A stretch of 62,010 nt of DNA from Nocardioides jejuensis (GTDB taxonomy: Bacteria; Actinomycetota; Actinomycetes; Propionibacteriales; Nocardioidaceae): positions 1 to 62,010 of the forward strand of contig NZ_SJZJ01000021.1 in NCBI RefSeq assembly GCF_004337475.1, written 5' to 3'. Both the position numbers and the translations under genes were made by a program. Below the pieces are notes generated by a model, which worked only from the letters and a program-made list of their open reading frames with translations, did no database searches and was not told where the DNA came from. Positions 29,628 to 37,178 of this stretch are shown here, piece after piece; within the stretch, counting starts at the first letter, position 1; each line of letters opens with the position of its first letter.

Positions 29628-29858
29628 ATGACCCTTCACCCCACCACGCACGGCATCGAGGCCGAGGGACGCGTCGTCGACTGCCTGCGCGCCGCGACGT
29701 TCCGCGTCGAGCTGGACAACGGCCACACCGTGCTGGCCCACATCAGCGGCAAGATCCGCAAGAACTACATCAAGATCGTGCTCGAGGACCGCGTGCTCGT
29801 CGAGCTCAGTCCCTACGACCTGAGCCGCGGACGGATCGTCTTCCGCTACCGGAGCTGA
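29628..29858 (+). CDS. infA: Translation initiation factor IF-1 (outlying copy)
   Basis: 76-aa OB-fold protein matching IF-1 along its length: [37 protein letters not shown], and the C-terminal [25 protein letters not shown] lies about 7 nt before the ATG. The N-terminus ([10 protein letters not shown]) differs from the usual actinobacterial MAKK start. No ribosomal-protein, map or adk genes surround it, so it is probably a second, divergent copy and not the main infA. Confidence 0.9.
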   Translation: MTLHPTTHGIEAEGRVVDCLRAATFRVELDNGHTVLAHISGKIRKNYIKIVLEDRVLVELSPYDLSRGRIVFRYRS

Positions 29859-29877
29859 GGTGCCCGGATGGGCGGGG

Positions 29878-30258
29878 TCAGCGGCGGAAGACGCCGCCGA
29901 GGACCTCGCCCATCTTGTACGCGTCGTCCCAGCGGGCGACCTTGCCGTCGCGGACCTGGAACGTGCCGCTCACAGTGAAGGTGGAGCTGAGCGGTCCCCA
30001 GGCCAGGGTGTCCTTGCGGTCGAAGCGCACGCTGCCGTTGCCGAGGTCAGCGAAGTCGTAGTCCGTGGCGCTGAAACGCATGCGCGCCTTCGGCATGGCG
30101 GTGAGGATCCGGCGTACGCCCTTGCCATGCACGGTCGGCAGGCCGGTGTTGAGCCACGCGACGTCGTCGGTGAGCAGCGCATTGGCGGCCGCGACGTCAC
30201 CGTCGGTGAGCGCTGCGAAGAGCTCCTTGACGACGTGGATGTTCTCGTTGTGGGGCAT
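29878..30258 (-). CDS. SnoaL/NTF2-like fold protein (limonene-epoxide hydrolase-like)
   Basis: 126-aa cone-shaped alpha/beta-barrel protein. ENIHVVKELFAALTDGDVAAANALLTDDVAWLN at the N-terminus is the classic SnoaL/NTF2-like opening; SGTFQVRDGKVARWDDAYKM closes the sheet. It could be a small isomerase, hydrolase or ligand-binding protein; catalytic residues cannot be assigned. A TAGGAT box 6 nt before the ATG suggests a leaderless transcript. Confidence 0.8.
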   Translation of the reverse strand: MPHNENIHVVKELFAALTDGDVAAANALLTDDVAWLNTGLPTVHGKGVRRILTAMPKARMRFSATDYDFADLGNGSVRFDRKDTLAWGPLSSTFTVSGTFQVRDGKVARWDDAYKMGEVLGGVFRR

Positions 30259-30285
30259 GGGGTGATCCTAGGCTGGATGGGCCGC

Positions 30286-31053
30286 TCACGCGCGTGCCGT
30301 GGCGACGATCGCGTAGGTGCCGAACGGCAGGACGAGAGGTTCGTACGGCGCCACCGCGGCGAGGACCCCGTCGAGCAGGTCACGGCGCTGCTCTGGAGGA
30401 AGGCGCAGGTAGTCGCTGCGCGTCGCGATGCGCCCGACCCAGTCGGCGGCAGTGAGCGTCTCGGTCCACTCGTAGCGCCGCGTCGTGACCTCGGCGAACT
30501 GCCCGGAGTCCCGGAGCTGCGCTGCATAGGGATCGTCGCTCGACCGGACGTCCACGACGCCGAAGTCGCAGGCCGGGGCGATGCGCCGCTGCACGTCGTC
30601 GGTCAGGTCGTGGGCGAGGTGGGGCATCGGGTAGTTCCAGAAACAGGCGAACACGCCACCGGGGGCGAGCACCTCGGCGACCTTCGCGGCACCGGCGACC
30701 GGGTCGACCCAGTGCCACGCCTGTGCGCAGACAACGAGGTCGAACGTGCGGCCGTGCGGCGACCAGGTCTCGAACGCGGACACCTCCACGTCGATGCCGA
30801 GGCTTCGTGCGACGGCGGCCATCGCGGGATCCGGCTCGACCGCCAGAAGCGAGCGCCCGGGTCCGACGAGCAGACGGCTCGCCTTGCCGGTGCCGGCCCC
30901 GATGTCGAGAACGCTGCGCGGGTCCGTCGCGAGCAGGTCAGCGACGAGATCCGCCGGGTACGCCGGTCGGTACCGCTCGTACTGCTCCGCCACGGCGCCG
31001 AAGGACTCCGCGCGACCGCGATCCTTGTGCATCTCCTCGCTGGCGGCGTCCAT
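30286..31053 (-). CDS. Class I SAM-dependent methyltransferase
   Basis: 255-aa Rossmann-fold methyltransferase. AESFGAVAEQYERYRPAYP opens the domain; motif I is VLDIGAGTGKASRLL, motif II is LLAVEPDPAM, and DLVVCAQAWHWVDP is motif IV, a pattern common in methyltransferase-11 proteins. ATG at 31053 is preferred; an ATG at 31032 has its purine-rich site too close. Substrate unknown. Confidence 0.85.
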   Translation of the reverse strand: MDAASEEMHKDRGRAESFGAVAEQYERYRPAYPADLVADLLATDPRSVLDIGAGTGKASRLLVGPGRSLLAVEPDPAMAAVARSLGIDVEVSAFETWSPHGRTFDLVVCAQAWHWVDPVAGAAKVAEVLAPGGVFACFWNYPMPHLAHDLTDDVQRRIAPACDFGVVDVRSSDDPYAAQLRDSGQFAEVTTRRYEWTETLTAADWVGRIATRSDYLRLPPEQRRDLLDGVLAAVAPYEPLVLPFGTYAIVATARA

Positions 31054-31183
31054 GTCGTCATCCAAGCAGGCGGCGCCAGCGCACGAACCGTTCAACCGCC
31101 CGGGCCGAAACCGACTGAGCCCCCACTCGGCGCGGCAGCCCGTTCTGCCACCGGCCAGTTCCACCCCGCGGCATAGTGGCTCC

Positions 31184-31471
31184 GTGGATCTCGAGGCGCT
31201 GACTGAGCTCGTGACGGCGCGCGCGGAGCGTTGGCGTTCTGCAGGCGCAACCTGGGAACTGGTACGCGGCGACGTCACGTCGAAGCCCGCCTCGTGGGTC
31301 GCACTCATGAATGGTCCGGCACTCGCGCAACTGACTGTCTGGACGTCCGGCGAGGCCGAACTCGACTGGGGAGACGGCGAGACGACAGGCGCTGCCCACT
31401 ACAACCTCGCGACGCGGCTCGACCTCGACGCGGCACTTGACGTCATGGAGATCGAGATCGGGATCGCCTGA
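31184..31471 (+). CDS. Small tryptophan-rich protein, possible TriTu-type immunity protein
   Basis: 95-aa protein. Five tryptophans sit in WRSAGATWELV, PASWVALMN, LTVWTSGEAELDWGDG, then an aspartate-rich DLDAALDVMEIEIG tail. The layout recalls the TriTu family of immunity proteins against polymorphic toxins; this is a tentative family call. GTG at 31184 has a CATAGT box 6 nt upstream (leaderless). Two other putative immunity-like genes follow immediately on the opposite strand. Confidence 0.55.
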   Translation: MDLEALTELVTARAERWRSAGATWELVRGDVTSKPASWVALMNGPALAQLTVWTSGEAELDWGDGETTGAAHYNLATRLDLDAALDVMEIEIGIA

Positions 31472-31479
31472 GCTGCTGC

Positions 31480-31746
31480 CTATTCGTAGCCCGTGGCCGC
31501 GGCAATGATCTCGGCGAACAGCTGCCACGAGGGCTCGTCCTGCCCGGCCCTCTCCACGACCCGCGCCAGCGTGAACGCGGACATGCCATCGAGGAATCGC
31601 TCGAGGGTGTTGTTCTCCCACTCCGCCGAGCCACCACCCCGCAGGTCATCGAGAACACGCAGGATGAACTCGCCCAGATCGTCGCGCGTCGCGATGCCCG
31701 ACGGGACCTCGCCGGTCGGGCGACCGGATCCGTGATGCGCGGCCAT
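31480..31746 (-). CDS. DUF7660-like small protein, possible immunity protein
   Basis: 88-aa protein with IATRDDLGEFILRVLDDLRGGGSAEWENNTLERFLDGMSAF and DEPSWQLFAEIIAAATGYE, a pattern I associate with DUF7660-type proteins often found near toxin-immunity loci. ATG at 31746; a GTG at 31755 would overlap the upstream stop as GTGA and is equally possible. It is 5 bp from the upstream gene, so co-transcribed. Confidence 0.6.
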   Translation of the reverse strand: MAAHHGSGRPTGEVPSGIATRDDLGEFILRVLDDLRGGGSAEWENNTLERFLDGMSAFTLARVVERAGQDEPSWQLFAEIIAAATGYE

Positions 31747-31751
31747 GCCGG

Positions 31752-32321
31752 TCACCCCAGCGCTGACGCGCGCAGTTCGCCCGTCAGCGTCCAGTAGACG
31801 TCGAGGTCGGTGACGCTCAGGTTGCGCAGCTCGTCGGCTCCGCCGAGGAAGAGCGGAACCTGGTAACCCACGCACCGGTCGAACCGGATCGGGTCCGGAT
31901 TGCCGCGCAACCACGCCTCGAAGAACTCCGAGGCGAGTGCCGCATCGGTGTAGTCGATCAGCTCGGAGTCGTGGAACAGGGAGAAGGGCGACGAGATCTC
32001 CAGGGCCTCCCCGGCGCCCACGTCGTACAGGAGAACCTCGGGGTCGCCGGGCGTTCCACGAGTCGGGTCCAGGGAGAACTGCCGGCCCAGCCAGTCCATG
32101 CCGAAGCAGGCGATCCGGCCCTCGAAGTCGGGATAGGCGCGCGCGACGAGCGCGTCGGCCGCCGCGGCGCTGGAGCGGCTGTGGAGCCGGTAGAGGCCCT
32201 GGCCCAAGGTCGTCCCGGCCAGCCTGCCCACCGCGCCACGGACACCGGAAGGCGGCGACCCGGCGTCAGCGGGCCCCTCGACGGGGGACGGCGGAATCAA
32301 GGACACGAGGCGTTCGAGCAC
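31752..32321 (-). CDS. Tdi1-like (DUF1851) putative immunity protein
   Basis: 189-aa protein. The C-terminal part (GRIACFGMDWLGRQFSLD, LLYDVGAGEALEISSPFSLFHDSELIDYTDAALASEFF, VGYQVPLFLGGADELRNLSVTDLDVYWTLTGELR) resembles proteins annotated as T6SS immunity protein Tdi1 / DUF1851. GTG at 32321 lies 6 nt after a TAGGTT box (leaderless). No toxin gene is adjacent, so it would be an orphan or acquired immunity gene. Family call is moderately secure, function inferred. Confidence 0.65.
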   Translation of the reverse strand: MLERLVSLIPPSPVEGPADAGSPPSGVRGAVGRLAGTTLGQGLYRLHSRSSAAAADALVARAYPDFEGRIACFGMDWLGRQFSLDPTRGTPGDPEVLLYDVGAGEALEISSPFSLFHDSELIDYTDAALASEFFEAWLRGNPDPIRFDRCVGYQVPLFLGGADELRNLSVTDLDVYWTLTGELRASALG

Positions 32322-32344
32322 AGGAACAACCTAGAGCCGCCATC

Positions 32345-32508
32345 AATGCACCGACGGGCGGCCACCCACCAGGGTGACCGCCCGTCGTACGAGCACGAGG
32401 CTCAGTGGCCGAGCTGCTCCGAGAGCTGCGCGAGGATGTCGATGGCCGACTCCGCGATGACCGTGCCGGGGAGGAAGACCGCGGCAGCGCCCATCTCCTT
32501 CAGCGTCG
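32345..32508 (-). repeat. Second copy of mutB 3' end plus its terminator (direct repeat)
   Basis: Positions 32352-32508 (157 bp) are identical to 34972-35128, which holds the last 107 bp of mutB and its terminator. A further AATGCA matches just outside, with one mismatch between (32351 vs 34971). The hairpin arms are GACGGGCGG (32353-32361) and CCGCCCGTC (32378-32386). The duplicated coding part is not a functional gene. Both copies have the same orientation and bracket about 2.46 kb. Confidence 0.92.
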
Positions 32509-32830
32509 ACGACCTCACCGATACCGGCACTGGTCTCGCGCGGGTCGAAGGCACCGGCGGCAACGGCGCCTTCATCACCCTCGACACCCTCCGCGCCTGG
32601 CTCCAGCGGCCCGACGTCGGATCAGCTTCCCCCACCGCAACCACCCCGCCCGCGCCCGCGCCCGCGCCCGCGACATTGACCACATCGCGCCCTACGACAC
32701 CGGGCCAGACGGATCAGGCGGCCCACACCGGCTGGAGCTACATCATGCTCGACGCCGGCCACTGCCTCTGGCGCTCCCCCCAACGGCCACCGCTTCCTCG
32801 TCACACCCACGGCACCCGAATCCTCTGAGC
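32509..32830 (+). pseudogene. Remnant of a 13E12/DUF222 HNH endonuclease gene
   Basis: Three pieces of a 13E12-repeat HNH endonuclease are readable in different frames. DDLTDTGTGLARVEGTGG...FITLDTLRAWLQRPDV comes from the region before the HNH domain. RDIDHIAPYDTGPDGSGGPHRLE is the start of the HNH motif. GWSYIMLDAGHCLWRSP followed by NGHRFLVTPTAP is the usual C-terminus. The 5' part is missing exactly where the mutB duplication ends (32508/32509). An internal deletion around a GCCCGC-repeat tract (about 32648-32672) and frameshifts make it non-functional. These genes occur in many copies in Nocardioides-type genomes. Confidence 0.7.
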
Positions 32831-32894
32831 CCCTAAGACCCCACCCGCCGGGGCCTTCGATGTGCACGGATCGCGGCTGACGGGTTGGCGGATC

Positions 32895-33197
32895 TCAACT
32901 GCCCACGGTCAGGAACAGCCCCCACATGGCTGCAAGCGTGACCGGAAGACTCAATGCGGCTCCGACGACGCAACCAAGGCCGAAACTTCTCAACCCAGAC
33001 GTTGCGCGCATGGCCAACCCGACCACACCGGTCACCGCCGCCACGAGCAGTGTCGGCTTGAAGAACGCATCCCCGTCGGGTCCAGAGCTAAGCCAGAGGT
33101 AGTTGGCGCCGGTCGCGGCCAACAGGCTCGAGACCAGGCCAGCGACAAACCGCGCCCCACTCGAACCCTTGATCAAGGTCGACGATTCGGTTGCCAT
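32895..33197 (-). CDS. Small membrane protein, hypothetical
   Basis: 100-aa protein with three to four hydrophobic segments (ARFVAGLVSSLLAATGANYLWL; FFKPTLLVAAVTGVVGLAM; SFGLGCVVGAALSLPVTLAAMWGLFLTV). TAGCGT lies 6 nt before the ATG at 33197, predicting a leaderless mRNA. Base composition is somewhat lower in GC than the core genes. It lies inside the segment bracketed by the mutB 3' repeats. Function unknown. Confidence 0.6.
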   Translation of the reverse strand: MATESSTLIKGSSGARFVAGLVSSLLAATGANYLWLSSGPDGDAFFKPTLLVAAVTGVVGLAMRATSGLRSFGLGCVVGAALSLPVTLAAMWGLFLTVGS

Positions 33198-33265
33198 GCA
33201 TGGACGCTAGTGCCGACCGCCGGTGGACATCACCGGAACCGACCTACTCGCGGCAGTTCCGGGCG

Positions 33266-34114
33266 CTATTCAGAACTGGGCCCGGTGAACCCGACGTGCT
33301 GCCTGAGGAACGGAACGATAAGTTCGCGGACCGTGTCGGGGTCCTCGAGGGTCACCCAGTGCCCGGCATCCGGAAGCACCATCACCTGCGCGCTGGGGAA
33401 CGACTCCCGTTGGAGTAGCGCCTGGCTCACCGGGATGTAGGCGTCGTCTTCGCCCCAGATGACCAATGCGGGGCGATCCAGTCCACGCAAGACAGCTTGC
33501 GGCTCGGCGAGCGTTGCTTCGGAGGTAGCGCGGTAGAACTGCAGGACGGCGTGATTAGTCCCGGGGTTGTCCGTCTGCTGCCAGAGCGCCTCCAGTGCCG
33601 CCGGGCCCAGGCGCGGGTTCTGTGCCGAGACGACCTCAAGGAAGAGATCGCGGGTCATGCCTGCCTGGATTGCCTCACCCACTTCTGGCTGCCGCCACAG
33701 CTTCGCTGCGTCGTGCCACTCGTAGTCGAGGAGGACGCCGGTGTTGATCAAGGTCGCGCTGGCGAATTGCTCGGGATGGTCAGCGGCCCATCGCATGGCC
33801 CATCCGCCGCCGAGATCGTGAGCGACGATGTGCGCGCTTCTGATGCCCAGAGCCTTGAGCGTCGCGTCGATGAACTCCGCATAGCCGCCAGCGGTGTAGT
33901 CGAATCCGCTCGGCTTGTCAGCCCCGCCGTAGCCCGGTAGGTCGAATGCCACAGCCCGCGTGAAGGTACCGACTGGTTCCAGGAAGGGCAACCAGTCTGC
34001 GATGGCGCCCGAGTTGCCGTGGATGAAGACGACGGCCTCGGCGCCGTCGGTCGACCCCGCCTGAGCCACCGGGATGGAGAGTCCGTTGATGCTCAGGCGT
34101 GATGCCGTGGTCAA
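33266..34114 (-). CDS. Alpha/beta hydrolase with Asp nucleophile (haloalkane dehalogenase/epoxide hydrolase-like)
   Basis: 282-aa alpha/beta-hydrolase. HGN at residues 32-34 forms the oxyanion region, and the nucleophile elbow reads AHDLGGG, giving Asp100 in place of the Ser of esterases. WGEDDAYIP carries the acid and DAGHW the catalytic His252. Asp-nucleophile members include haloalkane dehalogenases and epoxide hydrolases. The start is TTG at 34114, overlapping the upstream stop as TTGA; no better start is visible. It lies in the 2.46-kb bracketed segment, with codon use less GC-extreme than the core genes. Confidence 0.83.
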   Translation of the reverse strand: MTTASRLSINGLSIPVAQAGSTDGAEAVVFIHGNSGAIADWLPFLEPVGTFTRAVAFDLPGYGGADKPSGFDYTAGGYAEFIDATLKALGIRSAHIVAHDLGGGWAMRWAADHPEQFASATLINTGVLLDYEWHDAAKLWRQPEVGEAIQAGMTRDLFLEVVSAQNPRLGPAALEALWQQTDNPGTNHAVLQFYRATSEATLAEPQAVLRGLDRPALVIWGEDDAYIPVSQALLQRESFPSAQVMVLPDAGHWVTLEDPDTVRELIVPFLRQHVGFTGPSSE

Positions 34115-34803
34115 GGCGTTCCGACTTCGTCGACGATCCTGAACCGGGTGTAGGAGTCGTAGTCACCCAGCGGGTTCGCCCAGTGGTACTCCATGTGGGG
34201 CTTGTGGAACCCTGGTTGATAGGCGAACGTCTGCATTGCCTTGACGTCCTCCCAGACCGACAGTGTCATGCCGGCGCTCGGCATCGGGAAGGTCAGGTTG
34301 CGCCAGTAGTGGAGTCCCGGGACCGTGTCCAACTGGCTGACCACCTCGTCGATGCGGCGCGTGAACTCGATAGCTCGCGACCAGTCGAAGTCGGCCCCCA
34401 TCTCCCAACCGGCGGTCGTCATCACGACGCAGCGCCCCTCGGGACGATGGTGATCGGTGACGGAGAAGACTGGCCCGGGCTCCTTCGGATTGAGCCACTG
34501 GACCGTCCCTCTGTGACGGAATGGCTCCAGGACGGCGGACCACTGGGTCCCTGACTCCCACGATGCCGGTCCCCACGGGTCATGCATGGCGGCAGCCGCG
34601 GATGCCAGATCTGCATGGAGCGATATCCGCGCTACGTGAGTGAACTCTTTCGCTGCTCCAATGCTCGCCATCGGGTCATTCACCCCGACGGAGGCGTACA
34701 CGTGCGCGGCGGCTGGGGGCGCTGCATCGACCTCGTCGATGCTTCGCGGCTGACCAAAGTGGGCCAGTCGCACCGTCATGTGGGACGCCAGCTCAGCAGT
34801 CAT
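34111..34803 (-). CDS. Hypothetical protein, possible dimeric alpha/beta-barrel (DUF3291/CrtA-like)
   Basis: 230-aa soluble protein. MTVRLAHFGQ near the start and GLHYWRNLTFPMPSAGMTLSVWEDVKAMQTFAYQPGFHK near the C-terminus resemble spheroidene-monooxygenase/DUF3291-like ferredoxin-fold domains; this is tentative. ATG at 34803. Translationally coupled to the hydrolase downstream, so the two probably act in one pathway. Confidence 0.65.
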   Translation of the reverse strand: MTAELASHMTVRLAHFGQPRSIDEVDAAPPAAAHVYASVGVNDPMASIGAAKEFTHVARISLHADLASAAAAMHDPWGPASWESGTQWSAVLEPFRHRGTVQWLNPKEPGPVFSVTDHHRPEGRCVVMTTAGWEMGADFDWSRAIEFTRRIDEVVSQLDTVPGLHYWRNLTFPMPSAGMTLSVWEDVKAMQTFAYQPGFHKPHMEYHWANPLGDYDSYTRFRIVDEVGTP

Positions 34804-34964
34804 TCAGCGAAGTTAACCGGTCCGCGCGTTTCATGCCATGGCTACCGAAATGTCGCCATGGTCCAAAGGACTCGTCTCCCACATCGCGCTCGGGCCTCGG
34901 CGCCGACCGGCGCGTGCGTCAAACAACCGGACATCGGCAGAACTGAACGGATCACCCACCGCGA

Positions 34965-35128
34965 AATGCAGCGACGGGCGGCCACCCACCAGGGTGACCG
35001 CCCGTCGTACGAGCACGAGGCTCAGTGGCCGAGCTGCTCCGAGAGCTGCGCGAGGATGTCGATGGCCGACTCCGCGATGACCGTGCCGGGGAGGAAGACC
35101 GCGGCAGCGCCCATCTCCTTCAGCGTCG
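34965..35128 (-). repeat. mutB 3' end and terminator, original copy of the direct repeat
   Basis: 34972-35128 is identical to 32352-32508. The right part (35022-35128) is inside the intact mutB; the left part is its downstream terminator. Because only this copy is attached to a full mutB, it is the parental copy. Confidence 0.92.
34973..35006 (-). terminator. mutB terminator, GGTGACC-type hairpin
   Basis: GACGGGCGG and CCGCCCGTC pair around an inner CACCC/GGGTG with an ACCA loop. It begins 15 nt after the mutB stop codon on the minus strand and is trailed by GCTGCATTTCGC, like the lpd terminator at 10405. Confidence 0.8.
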
Positions 35129-37178
35129 GGACGTCGTCCGGCGGGATGACGCCGCCGATGACGACCATGATGTCGCCGCGACCCTGGTCCGCGAGCGCCT
35201 GCTTGAGGGCGGGCAGGAGGGTCAGGTGACCTGCGGCCAGCGACGAGACACCGACGATGTGGACGTCCGCGTCGACCGCCTGCTGGGCGACCTCCTCCGG
35301 GGTGGAGAAGAGCGGGCCCACGTCCACGTTGAAGCCAAGGTCCGCGAACGCCGAGACGACGACCTTCTGGCCACGGTCGTGGCCGTCCTGGCCCATCTTG
35401 GCGACGAGGATGCGGGGGCGACGGCCCTCGTCCTCCTCGAACTTCTCGGTCGCCTTGAGCACGGCGGCAGCGGCGGAGTCGTTGCCGACCTCGTTCTTGT
35501 ACACGCCGGAGATCGTACGGATCACGGCCTGGTGGCGGCCGTAGACCTTCTCCACCGCGTCCGAGATCTCGCCGACCGTCGCCTTGGCGCGGGCCGCGTC
35601 GACGGCGAGCTTGAGCAGGTTGTTCTCGATGTCGGTCGAGGAGCCCCGCTCCGCGGCCGCGGTGAGCGCGGCGAGGGTGCGGTCGACCTCGGCCTGGTCG
35701 CGCTCGGCGCGGAGACGCTCGAGCTTGGCGACCTGCGAGGCGTACACCGCCGCGTTGTCGACCTTGAGGACGTCGAGCTTGTCCTCCTGCGGCAGGCGGA
35801 ACGTGTTGACGCCGATGACCTTCTGCTGGCCCGAGTCGATGCGCGCCTGAGTGCGGGCGGCCGCCTCCTCGATGCGCATCTTCGGGATGCCCTGCTCGAT
35901 GGCCTTCGCCATGCCGCCGGCCGCCTCGGCCTCCTGGATGTGCTTCCAGGCGCGCTCGGCGATGTCGTGCGTGAGCTTCTCGACGTAGTACGAGCCGGCC
36001 CACGGGTCGATGATCTCCGTCGTGCCCGACTCCTGCTGCAGCAGCAGCTGGGTGTTGCGGGCGATACGGGCCGAGAAGTCGGTCGGCAGCGCGATCGCCT
36101 CGTCGAGGGCGTTGGTGTGCAGCGACTGCGTGTGGCCCTGGGTCGACGCCATGGCCTCGATCGCCGTACGGCCGACGTTGTTGAAGACGTCCTGCGCGGT
36201 GAGCGACCAGCCGGAGGTCTGCGAGTGGGTACGCAGCGACAGCGACTTCGGGTTCTTCGGGTTGAACTCACGCACGAGTCGCGACCAGAGCGCGCGGGCG
36301 GCGCGCATCTTGGCGATCTCCATGTAGAAGTTCATGCCGATCGCCCAGAAGAACGACAGGCGGGGAGCGAACGCGTCGATGTCCATGCCGGCCGCGAGGC
36401 CCGCGCGGATGTACTCGACGCCGTCGGCCAGCGTGTAGGCGAGCTCGAGGTCGTTCGTCGCGCCGGCCTCCTGCATGTGATAGCCGGAGATCGAGATCGA
36501 GTTGAAGCGCGGCATCTTCTGCGAGGTGAACGCGAAGATGTCGGAGATGATCCGCATCGACCCGGCGGGCGGGTAGATGTAGGTGTTGCGGACCATGAAC
36601 TCCTTGAGGATGTCGTTCTGGATCGTGCCGGAGAGCTGCTCGGGCTTCACGCCCTGCTCCTCCGCGGCCACGATGTAGAGCGCGAGCACCGGGAGAACGG
36701 CGCCGTTCATCGTCATGGAGACGGACATCTGGTCGAGCGGGATGCCCTCGAACAGCACACGGGTGTCGTAGATCGAGTCGATCGCAACACCGGCCATGCC
36801 GACGTCACCGCGGACGCGGGGGTGGTCGGAGTCGTAGCCACGGTGGGTTGCGAGGTCGAAGGCGACCGAGAGACCCTTCTGGCCGGCGGCCAGGTTGCGG
36901 CGGTAGAAGGCGTTGGACTCCTCGGCGGTCGAGAAGCCGGCGTACTGACGGATGGTCCACGGCTGGGTCGTGTACATCGTCGGGTACGGACCACGCAGGA
37001 ACGGCGAGAGGCCGGGCCAGGTGTCGAGCGCGTCGAGACCCTCGAGGTGCTCGGGGCCGTAGACCGGGAGCACCGGGATGCCCTCGGGGCTCTGCCAGGC
37101 CTCGGCGCCCGCGACGGGGCCAGGAGCCGGGGCACCGCCGCCGAGCGGCAGACCGGAGAAGGACGAAGGGATGCTCAT
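35022..37178 (-). CDS. mutB: Methylmalonyl-CoA mutase, large (catalytic) subunit
   Basis: 718-aa adenosylcobalamin enzyme interconverting (R)-methylmalonyl-CoA and succinyl-CoA. The N-terminal TIM barrel has [38 protein letters not shown] and [15 protein letters not shown] are substrate motifs. The C-terminal B12 domain has MGQDGHDRG (the DxHxxG cobalt ligand), GVSSLAAGH and IGGVIP. ATG at 37178 has GGGAGG 7 nt upstream and overlaps the mutA stop (ATGA). Confidence 0.97.
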   Translation of the reverse strand: MSIPSSFSGLPLGGGAPAPGPVAGAEAWQSPEGIPVLPVYGPEHLEGLDALDTWPGLSPFLRGPYPTMYTTQPWTIRQYAGFSTAEESNAFYRRNLAAGQKGLSVAFDLATHRGYDSDHPRVRGDVGMAGVAIDSIYDTRVLFEGIPLDQMSVSMTMNGAVLPVLALYIVAAEEQGVKPEQLSGTIQNDILKEFMVRNTYIYPPAGSMRIISDIFAFTSQKMPRFNSISISGYHMQEAGATNDLELAYTLADGVEYIRAGLAAGMDIDAFAPRLSFFWAIGMNFYMEIAKMRAARALWSRLVREFNPKNPKSLSLRTHSQTSGWSLTAQDVFNNVGRTAIEAMASTQGHTQSLHTNALDEAIALPTDFSARIARNTQLLLQQESGTTEIIDPWAGSYYVEKLTHDIAERAWKHIQEAEAAGGMAKAIEQGIPKMRIEEAAARTQARIDSGQQKVIGVNTFRLPQEDKLDVLKVDNAAVYASQVAKLERLRAERDQAEVDRTLAALTAAAERGSSTDIENNLLKLAVDAARAKATVGEISDAVEKVYGRHQAVIRTISGVYKNEVGNDSAAAAVLKATEKFEEDEGRRPRILVAKMGQDGHDRGQKVVVSAFADLGFNVDVGPLFSTPEEVAQQAVDADVHIVGVSSLAAGHLTLLPALKQALADQGRGDIMVVIGGVIPPDDVPTLKEMGAAAVFLPGTVIAESAIDILAQLSEQLGH

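Noticed and set aside
34804..34964. Possible small gene between the barrel protein and the mutB terminator
   Set aside because: Frames on both strands lack a recognisable domain, ribosome site or consistent codon bias; I see only repeated CCATGG-containing sequence.
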